From Melissococcus plutonius ATCC 35311 (GTDB taxonomy: Bacteria > Bacillota > Bacilli > Lactobacillales > Enterococcaceae): a stretch of DNA of 64,000 nt. The notes under the pieces are model-generated. The model searched no databases, was not told where the DNA came from, and was given only the letters and a program-made list of their open reading frames with translations. The position numbers and the translations under genes were made by a program. Positions 9,553 through 20,012 of this stretch are shown piece after piece. Within the stretch, counting starts at the first letter, position 1. Every line of letters starts with the position of its first letter. Location of the stretch: assembly GCF_000270185.1 (NCBI RefSeq), contig NC_015516.1:1655501-1719500 (forward strand), given 5' to 3'.

Positions 9553-10149
9553 CTATTTACCAATGTGTTGTAGCCAATCTACTACTTGCTGCTCAGTTTC
9601 AATTTTAGAGCCACTATTATCAAACAAAATATTCGCTCGTTTTTTCTTCTCTTCAATTGACCATTGACTTTGAATTCTTTTTCTCGCTTCTTCCTTTGTT
9701 AGCTGTTCTCTTTTCATTAATCGCTGTTGTTGAATGCTTTCTGGCGTATAAACTACGGCCACTTTTTCCATATAGACTTCATAATGTCCCTCATAAAGTA
9801 GTGGTAAATCAACAACAATTAAAGAAGCATCTGTGGTTTTTGCTTCAGCAATTTGTCTAAGGATTTCTTTTTTTAAGAATGGTGCCATTCGTTGATCTAA
9901 CAACCTACGTTTTTCCTTATTGTGAAAAATCAACTCTCCAAGTAACTTACGGTCTAGTTCACCATTTTTTTTCAGTATTTTTTTGCCAAAGGCTTGCTCA
10001 ATCGCTGTTAATGCCGGTTGTCCTTTTTCAACGATCTGTTTGGCAATGCAATCACCATCTATAACTGGATAATGAAACTTTTTAAAGACATTTACTACAG
10101 TACTTTTTCCTGTTGCAATACCACCTGTAATGCCTAGTATCAGTTGCAT
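9553..10149 (-). CDS. coaE: Dephospho-CoA kinase
   Basis: CoaE catalyses the last step of coenzyme A synthesis, phosphorylating the ribose 3'-OH of dephospho-CoA. The 198-residue protein begins with the P-loop GITGGIATGKST, has the DGDCIAKQIV segment typical of the CoA domain, VVDLPLLYEG (conserved DxPLL) near residue 112, and the lid region QLTKEEARKRI. Length and motifs are standard. It lies 21 bases downstream of mutM and is likely co-transcribed with it; an AAAGGAAGAG site lies about 15 bases upstream of the start. Confidence 0.96.
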   Translation of the reverse strand: MQLILGITGGIATGKSTVVNVFKKFHYPVIDGDCIAKQIVEKGQPALTAIEQAFGKKILKKNGELDRKLLGELIFHNKEKRRLLDQRMAPFLKKEILRQIAEAKTTDASLIVVDLPLLYEGHYEVYMEKVAVVYTPESIQQQRLMKREQLTKEEARKRIQSQWSIEEKKKRANILFDNSGSKIETEQQVVDWLQHIGK

Positions 10150-10170
10150 AACATAGCTCTCTCTTCCTTT

Positions 10171-10995
10171 TTATAATTTTTGACAGTGAGGACAAAAATG
10201 TGTCCCACGTTGGGCGACTTTTATTTTTTGAATCGGTGTTGCACAACATGCACAAGGCTTATCTTTTTGTCCATAAACGTTTAAGGCTAGTTGGAAGGTT
10301 CCTGCTTCACCTAAAGCATTTAAATAACTACGAATAGTCGTTCCACCGGCCTTTACAGCTTGAGTTAAAATGTCAATAATTGCTTTATGTAATCGATTAA
10401 CCTCAGAAACACTTAATGTATTTGCTGGTTTTTCTGGATGAATTTTAGCTGTCCAAAGTGCTTCATCCACATAAATATTTCCAAGACCAGTAACCAGTTT
10501 TTGTTCTAAGAGTAATGGCTTAATTGCTTTATGATATTTTGCTAGATTTTTTTGAAATTCTTCTACATGGAAAGTTTCAAGCGTTGGTTCAGGTCCCAAA
10601 AGAGCAATTCCTTTATATTCATTGCTTTTATCTTTTGGAATAAGCGCCATTCGCCCAAATTTCCGAATATCTAAATAACGTAATTGACTATCATCAGAAA
10701 ACGTAAAGATCACATGAGTATGCTTGGTAATAGGGTCATCTTTTTGGTGAGTTTCATACTTACCTTCCATTCGTAAATGTGAAATTAAATCCCAATTTGT
10801 CAATTTGAAAATTAGAAATTTACCTCGACGGTCGATTCTTTTAATCTTTTGACCAATTAATTGTTTTTGAAAAGTTTCTACTTCTGGTTGTTCAATAATT
10901 CTTGACCATAAAACAGCAACTTCACAAATTGTTTTGCCTACAACTAATTGTGTCAATCCTTTACGTACAGTTTCAACTTCTGGTAATTCAGGCAT
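10171..10995 (-). CDS. mutM: Formamidopyrimidine-DNA glycosylase
   Basis: MutM (Fpg) removes oxidised purines such as 8-oxoguanine and nicks the abasic site. The 274-residue protein starts MPELPEVETV, giving the catalytic Pro2 and Glu3; the beta-elimination Lys is in RGKFLIF near residue 60. The helix-two-turn-helix has VTGLGNIYVDEALW near 167, and the C-terminal zinc finger carries CACC...CPHC, needed for DNA binding. A GAGGAGAATG ribosome site precedes the ATG. Following polA and preceding coaE is the usual enterococcal arrangement. Confidence 0.97.
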   Translation of the reverse strand: MPELPEVETVRKGLTQLVVGKTICEVAVLWSRIIEQPEVETFQKQLIGQKIKRIDRRGKFLIFKLTNWDLISHLRMEGKYETHQKDDPITKHTHVIFTFSDDSQLRYLDIRKFGRMALIPKDKSNEYKGIALLGPEPTLETFHVEEFQKNLAKYHKAIKPLLLEQKLVTGLGNIYVDEALWTAKIHPEKPANTLSVSEVNRLHKAIIDILTQAVKAGGTTIRSYLNALGEAGTFQLALNVYGQKDKPCACCATPIQKIKVAQRGTHFCPHCQKL

Positions 10996-11183
10996 GCTAT
11001 TTCATTCTCCTCTGTTTATAGATTCTATAAAATTTTTTATTTTTGTCCTTCATTATGTATGTGTGCATGAATCTATCTAGTTCACTAAACTAGATCAATT
11101 AATCAAGCAATTATTTATTTTTCCAATATATAAATTTATTAATAATTTATGAGACTATTTCACACTACCCAGTGTGAATAGAA

Positions 11184-11210
11184 GGACTGAGACACCCATG
11201 GTCTCAGTCC
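11184..11210 (-). terminator. Probable rho-independent terminator of polA
   Basis: A perfect 10-bp inverted repeat (ggactgagac / gtctcagtcc) with a 7-base loop lies 84 bases downstream of the polA stop. A further TAGAA/TTCTA pairing can extend the stem across a small bulge. The following T-run on the minus strand is weak. The rest of 10996-11293 shows no gene. Confidence 0.6.
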
Positions 11211-11293
11211 AATTCTACTTTCCTTAAAAGATTTAAACAGCTAATAAAGCGATCCAATTTATAAAGAATACCATTATTTTTATACCGCTTATT

Positions 11294-13957
11294 TTATTTT
11301 GCTTCATACCAAGTTTTTCCCCAATTGCTGTCTGCAATTAATGGAACAGTTAAAGAAACACATTTTTCCATTACTTCTTTAACTATTTTATCGAGCTTTT
11401 CCAGCTCAGCAGCAGGAACTTCAAACACCAATTCATCATGAACTTGTAAAAGCATGGTTGCTTGTATATTTTCTTCTTTTAATCGTCTATCCATTTGAAT
11501 CATTGCTATTTTTAAAATATCAGCAGCACTTCCCTGAATAGGTGTATTGATTGCTGTTCGTTCTGCAAATGAACGTAAATTGTAATTTCTGGAATTAATA
11601 TCTTTTAGATAACGACGGCGATGATATAATGTTTCGACATAGCCCTTATCTTTTGCTTCACGAACAATTTCTTCCATATAGGTTTTAACAGATGGGTATT
11701 TATTAAAATACGTATCAATATATTGTTGTGCTTGTTGCCGACTGATCTCTAAGTTCTTAGAAAGACCATAATCACTGATGCCATAAACAATCCCAAAATT
11801 TACTGCTTTTGCTTGCCGACGCATATTTGGTGTAACTTCTTCAGGACTTGATAGATTGAAAACCCGCATCGCTGTACTTGCATGAATATCTTGCTGTTCA
11901 AGAAAAGCAGCTTTTAAGTGTTCATCATTTGAAATATGTGCAAGTACTCTTAATTCGATTTGTGAATAATCAGAAGAATAGATCAGCCAATCCTTCTCTC
12001 TAGGAATAAAAGCTTGACGGATTTTACGTCCTTCTTCTAAACGAATCGGTATATTTTGTAAATTAGGATCAACTGAACTTAAACGTCCTGTTTGTGTTAA
12101 TGTTTGTAAATATCTTGTATGAACTTTATGGTCTGGTTGAATAACCTTTAATAATCCTTCTACATAGGTTGATTGAATCTTAGCTATCTGGCGATAGATC
12201 AGTATATCTTCTACAATCGGTGCTCTCTCTTTCAACTGCTCTAAAACATCTACAGCAGTCGAATATCCAGTTTTTGTTTTCTTGATTACTGGCAGTCCCA
12301 TTTTTTCAAATAAAATTACTCCTAATTGCTTTGGTGAATTTATGTTGAATTCTTCACCTGCTTCTGTATAAATTTTCTGCTCAATTGCTTTCAACTGATC
12401 TGAAAATTCTCCTTGCATCTCTTCTAATCGATGTGCATCAACATGAATACCAGTAATTTCCATATCAGCTAAAATTCTGGATAAAGGCAACTCCATTTCT
12501 GAAAACAAATTTGCTTGATTTTTTTCCACCAAGTCAGCAGCCAATTTTTCTGATAAATACTCAATTGCCTTGATTTTATGTGCTAGATGATTATAAAAAA
12601 TTTCTTTTTCTTGAGGAACCTTCTTTTTTGCGCCTCTATCATAAACCGCTTCGTCTGATTGAATATCTGTATATCCATATTGACGAGCAACGCATTCAAT
12701 ATCAGTATTTGTATCATTTGTATTTAATAGATAGGCGGCTAGCAAAATATCGAAAGAAATTCCTTGCATTTTTCCAACATAACGATTTAATGCTGTATAG
12801 GTACGTTTTGCATCATACACTTGTTTTTGACATGTTTCATCAAATAACCAGTCGATAAAAGCTTGTTCCTCAAACAACGCTAAGTTCTCTGTAACATAAA
12901 TGGTTTGTTTATTGCCCCAAGCGATACCAATAATTGGAGATAAATGGTAGTTATCTTCTAACATTTCAACATATAAAGCCATATCTCCTTGAAACATTTC
13001 TGGTTTGAATGTATCAACTACCTGAAAGGCTATTTTTGTTAATGCAACTTCTTCTTCAGCTTCTTCTGTTTTTGTATCCAAATTTAATTTGCCAAGAAAT
13101 TGCTTAAAATTCATTTCTCGATAAAACGGAACTAATTTATCTAAATTTTTTCCATGATAAACCAATTGATCAATCTCAACATTCACCGGGGCATCGGTGT
13201 CAATTGTTGCTAATTGTTTGGAAAGAAATGCTTTTTCTTTATCTCGGATCAAGTTTTCCTTTAACTTACTCGTTTTCATCTCATCAATATGATTATAAAC
13301 ACCTTCAACTGAACCATATTCCTTTAACAATTTAATCGCCGTTTTTTCTCCTACCTTGGTAACACCTGGAATATTATCAGAAGCATCTCCAGCTAATCCT
13401 TTGATATCAATAATTTGCTGAGGACATAAGCCGTCATATTTTTCAAACATATATTCTGGCGTACAAGATTCAATATCACTAACTCCTTTAACAGTAATAT
13501 CCACCTTTATAGTATCTGTCGCTAGTTGTGTAAGATCACGATCTCCAGAAAGAATAACAACATCGTATTCTTCTTTAGGTACCTTGGTTGCTAAAGTACC
13601 GATAATATCATCTGCTTCATAGTTGGCTAGTTCATAATGTTTTACTCCAAGGCCTTCCAAAAGTTCTTTAATATAAGGCATTTGTTCTCTAAATTCATCC
13701 GGTGTTTTTGCACGACCTGCTTTATAATCTTCATACATAGCATTTCTAAACGTTGTTTTACCAGCATCAAAAGCAACCAATACATGTGTCGGTTCCTCTT
13801 TTGCCATTACGTTTTCAAACATCGTGTTAAAAGCATAAATAGCATTTGTATGTAATCCATTTTGGTTTTTAAAACGTTCTAATGAATTATGCAAGGCAAA
13901 AAAAGCACGAAAGGCTACACTGTTTCCGTCTACTAATAATAATTTTTTCTTTGTCAT
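11294..13957 (-). CDS. polA: DNA polymerase I
   Basis: PolA fills gaps in excision repair and replaces Okazaki primers. The 887-residue product has the full three-part layout: the 5' nuclease (about 1-290; GDRDLTQL and GLAGDASDNIPG), a 3'-5' exonuclease-like domain (about 310-470), and the polymerase (about 480-887) with DYSQIELRVLAH (motif A), RRQAKAVNFGIVYG (motif B) and HDELVFEV (motif C). In the exo domain the DxE of the E. coli enzyme is replaced (LYVEMLED), so proofreading is probably absent, as is usual for Bacillus-type Pol I. The start ATG follows GAGGGG. It heads the polA-mutM-coaE group, although the 300-base gap and the hairpin before mutM suggest separate transcripts. Confidence 0.97.
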   Translation of the reverse strand: MTKKKLLLVDGNSVAFRAFFALHNSLERFKNQNGLHTNAIYAFNTMFENVMAKEEPTHVLVAFDAGKTTFRNAMYEDYKAGRAKTPDEFREQMPYIKELLEGLGVKHYELANYEADDIIGTLATKVPKEEYDVVILSGDRDLTQLATDTIKVDITVKGVSDIESCTPEYMFEKYDGLCPQQIIDIKGLAGDASDNIPGVTKVGEKTAIKLLKEYGSVEGVYNHIDEMKTSKLKENLIRDKEKAFLSKQLATIDTDAPVNVEIDQLVYHGKNLDKLVPFYREMNFKQFLGKLNLDTKTEEAEEEVALTKIAFQVVDTFKPEMFQGDMALYVEMLEDNYHLSPIIGIAWGNKQTIYVTENLALFEEQAFIDWLFDETCQKQVYDAKRTYTALNRYVGKMQGISFDILLAAYLLNTNDTNTDIECVARQYGYTDIQSDEAVYDRGAKKKVPQEKEIFYNHLAHKIKAIEYLSEKLAADLVEKNQANLFSEMELPLSRILADMEITGIHVDAHRLEEMQGEFSDQLKAIEQKIYTEAGEEFNINSPKQLGVILFEKMGLPVIKKTKTGYSTAVDVLEQLKERAPIVEDILIYRQIAKIQSTYVEGLLKVIQPDHKVHTRYLQTLTQTGRLSSVDPNLQNIPIRLEEGRKIRQAFIPREKDWLIYSSDYSQIELRVLAHISNDEHLKAAFLEQQDIHASTAMRVFNLSSPEEVTPNMRRQAKAVNFGIVYGISDYGLSKNLEISRQQAQQYIDTYFNKYPSVKTYMEEIVREAKDKGYVETLYHRRRYLKDINSRNYNLRSFAERTAINTPIQGSAADILKIAMIQMDRRLKEENIQATMLLQVHDELVFEVPAAELEKLDKIVKEVMEKCVSLTVPLIADSNWGKTWYEAK

Positions 13958-14862
13958 TTCTTTCCCCTCATCTTGAGCGTAAATGGCTTCTCTTTTATTT
14001 TAACAAAAAAAACAAAAGTTTGCAGTAATTGCCGAGAAAAATCGCCACTCTTTTATTTGTTCTTAAACAAATAAAAGAGTAGCAATAATAATTACTGCTT
14101 TATAAAAGAAATAAAGTTATTTCTACTTCGACTAACTGATTAACAAAAAATGCTTTAACATTTTTCTCTAATTTTCTATCTTTAAAAATAGCAACATTCC
14201 TTCAGAGTATCGATCAATTTTTTAAATTGTTTTAGTATCCATTAAAAACAATATACACTTTCTCCTCCTAAGCAGGTCAATTGTTAATGATAGATTGACA
14301 CTAATAATTATTGGCCTAGGTAGGTTAATATTTCTGTTCATTTGCTTTTAACATTACTGAAAAAATAATCTTTTAGTTATCCTTTTTAGCTAGTGAACTA
14401 AACCAATTCAATAAATGATTAAAATTACTTTTTTACTTTTCAATGATGTTTATTAAAACTATTAACTAAACTAATACCTAAATAATTAGTTTAGCTAAAT
14501 TAGTCTGCAATTGAATAATCCATTAAAATATTCTAGCAAGAGATTATTTTTTAACTCTTATTGATTTTGTTAAAGGATTTAAATAATACAAAAAATAAAA
14601 ATACTTATTTGTATTGATCCTATATTATTAAAGAGGTAGAGAATGATAGAAAGCTTAAAAAATAATTTTTTATCTTATTAGGTCTTTTCAATAAATAGAT
14701 ATTGACCAATTAAAAAGCGAGGTTTAATGTCATTATTTACAAGTAAAAAACGAATAGTGTTTAAAATAATTAATATAAAATTTGAATGAATTATTGTTAC
14801 ATTATTTAGAATTATTTTAATGTCGGTTATTTAGTATTTAAAATTATTTTCAAGATAAACGA
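13958..14862. other. Gene-free AT-rich stretch of about 900 bases with one perfect hairpin
   Basis: No convincing coding frame was found on either strand. A perfect 15-bp inverted repeat (ACTCTTTTATTTGTT, 14047-14061, and its complement 14066-14080) lies 90 bases upstream of polA; it has no T-run on the plus side. The remainder is AT-rich with scattered TTTAGCTAAA-like palindromes but no recognised signal. Confidence 0.5.
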
Positions 14863-16321
14863 TTATTTATTTTTCATCTTTTTATCCAATAACACATTTT
14901 CTAAATTCCTTAAAAACTGACTTGTAAGTTGCTTTGGTAATAAAAGTTTCGTTTGTTCATTGGTCTGTTGTATCTTACTTTTTTTAGTTACTAATAAAAT
15001 ATCTGCGTAGTCTATGGTTGATCTCTTTCTAGCATAAAGTATTTTCACATGCCATTGTCTTTTTAGATATTGCTGAATCTGACGACCTAAAAATCGTTCT
15101 TTTTCCCATGAAAAATCTGTCATAAAACAAATAAAATATTTCTGTTCATATAAATGAAGATTAGTAGCATTGGCTAATAAATAAAAATAATCCATCATCA
15201 AAATACTTTTATTTATTTTATTAGAAAAAAAGCAGTAGGATATGTCATTTCATTGACAAAATATTCTAAACGCTTAAAGGTCTCTGAGTAAGTCTGTTCT
15301 TTTTCCTGTCGTTCAATTAATTCAGAAAATGAAAAATTTTTGAATAGACTATAATAAAGATGAAGACGAAAAAATAAATGAAAGAATCATCTGTAAATAT
15401 AAGCGGATATTCTCTAAATTGTTCCCTTAATTGCTTCATTATGTAAACCGTTAACTCAAATAATCGTGTTGGCTTTGTTTGTTGTTCATAAAACCATAAA
15501 TCATGAAAACGACGTTTAAAAAAAGAGAAGAATTTAGCTTGTAAAATTAAATATAAAAATTGTATTTCTTCTGAAGGCAATCGTATTTTTTTTATAAACC
15601 AATCATAAAAAAGAACAAAATTATTAGATTCAGCTAATTGAAAAATATGAATTTCGTTTTGATCGATCTGCTTTTTCAATTCGAAACGCCATAAAAGAAT
15701 AGCTACCATTTGAGATAACCAATGTCTTTGTGATACATTAATCATTAAACCAAAAAACGAACAACTCCATTCAACAATCCTTTTACTTTCAGTTGATTCA
15801 TCTATCGATAATCCTAACCAGCGATAAAAAGAATGAATAAAATAACGAATTTGAAGTTCAGAACCGACCAATTGATAGTCTGCTCTTGTTATTATTAAAC
15901 CAATTGAATTTAGCTGCCTTTGTAGTCTTGTTAAGCTTTTTCGCAAACTTGATTCACTAATTCCATAAATATATGTCGCTTTTCCTAGATTAATTGTATT
16001 TTTCTCAATAACCTGTTTAAGCAACCAAATATCAGGAATATTTTGCAAGAATTGCAAACGAAAATCTAAAAATGCACCACTTCTTTTTTCTTCAATAATT
16101 AAATAGCCAGTAGATGAAATATTCACCATTAAATTTTTTTGAAATTCGTAATCTTTAATCAATGCTTGAATTCTATTCACATAACGATAAAAAGTTTTCT
16201 TACTAATCAATAATTGCTCAGTAAATTTTTTTACACAGATTGGTTGCATGGTGTAAAATCCTTCATCAAGAATTTCTAAATATTTTTGTATTTCAAATTT
16301 CAGTAATTTATTAAAATTCAT
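14863..16321 (-). pseudogene. Mga/AtxA-type PRD-containing transcriptional regulator, two frameshifts
   Basis: Three successive frames combine into one regulator of about 486 residues, the usual Mga length. Frame one (from 16321) gives the N-terminal HTH (LISKKTFYRYVNRI near 34-47) and a second HTH (GISESSLRKSL near 120), followed by the PRD-like helical region, and stops at 15317. About 42 codons then read NFSFSELIERQEK through EYFVNEMTY in a second frame, and from about 15225 a third frame supplies the EIIB-like C-terminal domain down to 14863. Adding one base in the A5/T5 run near 15327-15336 and one T in the T7 run near 15225-15231 restores continuity. Mga proteins control surface and sugar-use genes. 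As read it cannot be made whole. Confidence 0.75.
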
Positions 16322-16465
16322 GTTATCTAATATGCTCCTTTCATGAAAATTTAATAGAGCATATCATAAAATAGAATAATTTATTTGGCAAAAATTCTAA
16401 CTTTTCATTCATTAATTGATAAATGAATAAATATTTTATTTATTATAGAAATTTTTTCAAAAAAA

Positions 16466-16504
16466 CAGACAGAAAAATTTAACTTTTTATCTTTTTTCTG
16501 TCTG
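16466..16504 (-). terminator. Terminator of copB
   Basis: A 12-bp inverted repeat (CAGACAGAAAAA and its complement) with a 15-base loop sits 14 bases after the copB stop and is followed on the minus strand by a T-rich run. Confidence 0.75.
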
Positions 16505-16517
16505 ATTTTTATTTCTA

Positions 16518-18734
16518 TTAAAGATTGGTTTCTTCACCATGAATTTTTAGTGTTAACGCATTAATAGCTACAATAATGGTACTTAAGGACATAAATAAAG
16601 CACCAATCATTGGACTCAAAACAATTCCTATAGGTGCCAGTATTCCTGTCGCCAACGGGATGGCAAAAATATTATAACCGGCTCCCCACCAAAGATTTTG
16701 AATCATCTTTTTACGTGTTTGTTTTGCTAGATCAAAAAATCGAAGAATATCAATTGGATTGCTGTTTGTTAATACAACATCTGCTGATTCAATGGCCACA
16801 TCGGTTCCTGCACCAATTGCAACCCCAATTGTTGAAGCAGCTAAACTTGGAGCATCATTAATGCCATCTCCTACCATCATCACTTTTTTTCCTTCGTTTA
16901 AGTATTTTTGAACCAATTTTTCTTTATCTTCTGGTAATAAATTACTATAATATTCAGAAATGGCCAACTGTTCAGCCACATTTTTTGCTGCTATTTCGTT
17001 ATCTCCAGTTAGCATTACTGGGGTAATTTTTTGTTTTTCCAATTCTTGGATGAATCTCTTGGATTCTTTTTTTATTTCATCGCCTAAAGCAATAAGTGCA
17101 ACCAATTGTTTTTCAATAATCAAATAACTTATCGTATTTCCCTGCTTTTGATATTTTTGTTTGGTAGCTAGATCAACAGTAAACATCAATCGTTCAATTT
17201 CTTTTTCATTTACAATTTTTACAATCTTGCCATTTACTTTACCTGAAATTCCAACTCCAGATATATTTTGTTGATTTTCACTTTGATAGGATTGAATCTT
17301 CTGTTTATTTAAATCATTCATAATCCCAACTGCAAGTGGATGATTTGAGTTTTTCTCCAATGCACCAATATACTTTAACACTTCTTTTTCATCATACGTA
17401 TTTGTTAAAATTTCTAGGCCGACAACTGTAAATTTTCCTTCTGTTAATGTACCTGTTTTATCTAACAAAACATAGTTGATACTATTTGATTGTTCTAAAG
17501 CATTTCGATTTTTAATCAGTAGACCATGTCTGGCACCAATAGAAGTACTTCGAGCAATAACTAGAGGAATAGCAAGCCCAAGTGCATGCGGACAAGCAAT
17601 AACAAAAACTGTGACCATCCTTTCAAATGTCATAGCGATATTTCTTGTAATTAGAAACCAAACAATAAAAGTTCCAATTCCTGCAAATAATGCAACATAA
17701 AACAGCCATTTTGCTACCTTATCAGATAAAGATTCCAATTTTGATTTTCTAGTTTGTGCCTGTTTTACCATTTCCATTACTTGTGCTAAGTAGCCACTTT
17801 TTTCGGTACCTGTTACCGCTATTTCAATTGTTCCACTTCCATTGACTGAACCACCAATAATTGTATTCCCTTCTTTTTTTGGTACACTCCTAGCCTCGCC
17901 TGTAACCATGGACTCATCAACCGAGGTACTGCCTTTAATAATTTTTCCATCAGCAGGCATCTTCTCACCTGCTTGAACAATTAGATGGTCTCTTTCTTTG
18001 ACTTCATTTAAAGGAATGTCTTCTTGATGATTGCCATTTAACCGATGAGCAGAGTTTGGTAATAATTCAGCAATTTTTTGTAGTGCACCACTAGCATTAG
18101 AAACAGCATTCATCTCAATCCAATGACCTAATAGCATAATATCAATTAATGTCGCCAGCTCCAAAAAGAAATTCATCGTATGACCTGAAGTAAATTGATT
18201 GACAATAAACGCATAGATACTATAAACATAAGAAACAGAAATGCCCATGGTAATTAAGGTCATCATTGCTGGATTTTTTTGTTTTAATTCACTTTTAGCG
18301 CCACTAAAAAATGGTTGACCACCATAAAAAAATAAAATAGTCGCAAAGAAAAGAACAACCCATTCGGAATAAGTAAAATTAAATTGAAAAGGCAATCTCA
18401 TACCCATCATTTTTGAAAACAACAAAATGGGAATAGATAATACAACAGAAATCCAAAAACGAATTTTAAAGTTTCCCATATGCATATGCATACCTGACAT
18501 GCCAGACATCTCTTCATCCATATTCATATGGTCCATGCCAGACATATTTTTATGTATATGATTCATTCCTGACATGTCAGGCATCGCTTGGTTTGAATGA
18601 TTATTGTCTGAATTTTTATGATCCATAGGCATATTTTGCATGGTTGATGTGTCAGACATATGCCTATCTGTCTTTGTTGCTACCTTATTATATTGTTGAT
18701 TCATCATAGGCATTGCGCTATTTTGTTGCTTCAT
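16518..18734 (-). CDS. copB: Copper-exporting P1B-type ATPase CopB (ATPase core, 5' end frameshifted)
   Basis: CopB pumps copper (or silver) out of the cell. The 738-residue frame has a Met/His-rich cytosolic tail (about 1-85; repeats such as MSGMDH and MHMHMG), then about eight membrane helices. It shows the CPH metal site (VIACPHALGLA) that separates CopB from CopA-type CPC pumps, the phosphorylation motif DKTGTLT, the TGD motif (MLTGDNE) and the hinge GDGINDAPSL. It closely resembles Enterococcus hirae CopB in my memory of that protein. No copY, copZ or copA lies next to it. The ATG used here lacks a ribosome site; the natural start is probably upstream at 18907 in another frame (next entry), so translation of the core may be impaired. 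Confidence 0.9.
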   Translation of the reverse strand: MKQQNSAMPMMNQQYNKVATKTDRHMSDTSTMQNMPMDHKNSDNNHSNQAMPDMSGMNHIHKNMSGMDHMNMDEEMSGMSGMHMHMGNFKIRFWISVVLSIPILLFSKMMGMRLPFQFNFTYSEWVVLFFATILFFYGGQPFFSGAKSELKQKNPAMMTLITMGISVSYVYSIYAFIVNQFTSGHTMNFFLELATLIDIMLLGHWIEMNAVSNASGALQKIAELLPNSAHRLNGNHQEDIPLNEVKERDHLIVQAGEKMPADGKIIKGSTSVDESMVTGEARSVPKKEGNTIIGGSVNGSGTIEIAVTGTEKSGYLAQVMEMVKQAQTRKSKLESLSDKVAKWLFYVALFAGIGTFIVWFLITRNIAMTFERMVTVFVIACPHALGLAIPLVIARSTSIGARHGLLIKNRNALEQSNSINYVLLDKTGTLTEGKFTVVGLEILTNTYDEKEVLKYIGALEKNSNHPLAVGIMNDLNKQKIQSYQSENQQNISGVGISGKVNGKIVKIVNEKEIERLMFTVDLATKQKYQKQGNTISYLIIEKQLVALIALGDEIKKESKRFIQELEKQKITPVMLTGDNEIAAKNVAEQLAISEYYSNLLPEDKEKLVQKYLNEGKKVMMVGDGINDAPSLAASTIGVAIGAGTDVAIESADVVLTNSNPIDILRFFDLAKQTRKKMIQNLWWGAGYNIFAIPLATGILAPIGIVLSPMIGALFMSLSTIIVAINALTLKIHGEETNL

Positions 18735-18907
18735 ATTTTGATTATTCTTATTTTCTTGATCAGTTGTAGATGGATTCTGATTTTTCTTTTTTTATCATCA
18801 GGTATTCCAGTTTGAGTTTGATCCTGATTTGTCATCTGATTATCATTGGTTGTATTTTCACTTGGATGATTTGTTTCTGAAGTTTTTTTCTCTCCATTAT
18901 CTGCCAT
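18735..18907 (-). pseudogene. Displaced 5' end of copB (N-terminal tail in another frame)
   Basis: An ATG at 18907 with GGGAGG upstream opens a low-complexity polar sequence (MADNGEKKTSETNHPSEN) that runs to the A7 tract at 18788-18794. With one more A the frame continues through NPSTTDQENKNNQN straight into MKQQNSAMPM of the ATPase core. As sequenced the frame from this start runs into a stop near 18735 instead. The E. hirae protein also starts with a polar Asn/Glu/Lys-rich tail, which supports this being the true N-terminus, giving about 796 residues. Confidence 0.7.
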
Positions 18908-19426
18908 GTTTGGTGACTACCTCCCTATATTAATAAGAAAAATTCAATTTTTTATTTATTCTTCTTAATCATTTCTATTTTTTGATGTTTAAATCGGGAT
19001 AAATCTATTCATTCTTCTAGAAAGTTTAACATAATGAATAAAAACAAAGAAATAATCTGCTTAATTTAAAAATATAACCTATAAAAATAAATGGAATATT
19101 TGAAAATAATAAGCAACCTTTTCAATTTAACAGAAAATGATTTCTATGTATATTCATTATCAACTTATTTTTAATAGAGTATTTATGATAAATATAACTA
19201 ATAAATAACAGATAGTAAACAATGCTTTATTGTTTACTATTATTTAAGAGATTAATCACTTCTATAACTATCCTTTTTAAGTGAAATAAGCATTTGTCAA
19301 ACTAGATTTTTTTATCTTCAAATTTAATTAGAAACAATTTATCTTTATACCAAAAAGACAAAACGATTCAATCTTAATTTACTAATTATTTATTTAGAAT
19401 TATGCAAAATTCGTTGTTGTTATAAC
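18908..19426. other. Gene-free AT-rich spacer
   Basis: About 520 bases with no credible frame. No cop-box-like palindrome (TACAnnTGTA) was seen upstream of copB, so copper control by CopY is not supported here. Confidence 0.5.
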
Positions 19427-19987
19427 TTAAAACCAAAGATAATTTTTTAATAACCATTTGTAATATTGTCTTTTTCTTCTATAATAATTCAATTGAACTT
19501 GAAATTGATCAAACCAATAACGAAGATAAGTTTTTCTTTCTTCTGTACAAATAATTAAATAAAATTGTTTAATTGTTTTTCTAGTCGGTTCATATTTTTT
19601 TCTGTATCCCCCAGTTAAACCAAAAAGAAGGGAAAATCCTTGATGTTTATCTTTAATTGGCGAATGTTTTAATAAACTGACTTTCTTTCTATGAATACTA
19701 TAAAGCCATTCTTCAAGTTCTATCTGTTCTAGTGCTTGTTGAATAATATAGTTAGACAATCGTGTCGCTTCCATTTTTACAATTTGATTGTAAATATTAC
19801 TTGCATAATCAATACCTCTATGAAAAATATTAGCACAGAAGGTTATATTGACAAAATATTCATATTGTTCAATCAATTGTTGTTTATTTAAATGTTCACT
19901 CGTTTGTTTTTGCTGTTTATGCAATTTTGTGTAAATTTGATTGGTTTGTTGATTTTTCCATCTTTCAATTTGTCTTATTTTTCTCAT
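19427..19987 (-). CDS. Unknown basic protein, divergent from an XRE regulator
   Basis: This 186-residue protein is not recognised. A clear AAGGAGGAG ribosome site before the ATG supports translation. The sequence is strongly basic and rich in Gln, Lys and Tyr, predicted mostly helical (QQLIEQYEYF, ALEQIELEEWL), with no signal peptide and only weak hydrophobicity around FSLLFGLTGGY near residue 125. The C-terminus is dense in Arg/Lys/Tyr (YYRRKRQYYKWLL), compatible with nucleic-acid or membrane-surface contact. It is transcribed away from the XRE gene at 20198, and the 210-base space between them holds a repeated TTTCGGTAAA, suggesting that the regulator controls it. Function is not assigned. 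Confidence 0.55.
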   Translation of the reverse strand: MRKIRQIERWKNQQTNQIYTKLHKQQKQTSEHLNKQQLIEQYEYFVNITFCANIFHRGIDYASNIYNQIVKMEATRLSNYIIQQALEQIELEEWLYSIHRKKVSLLKHSPIKDKHQGFSLLFGLTGGYRKKYEPTRKTIKQFYLIICTEERKTYLRYWFDQFQVQLNYYRRKRQYYKWLLKNYLWF

Positions 19988-20012
19988 TGCTCTCCTCCTT
20001 ATTATGAATAAA

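Noticed and set aside
14047-14080. Perfect 15-bp hairpin as a rho-independent terminator
   Set aside because: There is no T-run after the stem in the plus direction and no gene ending into it; it was kept only as a structural note.
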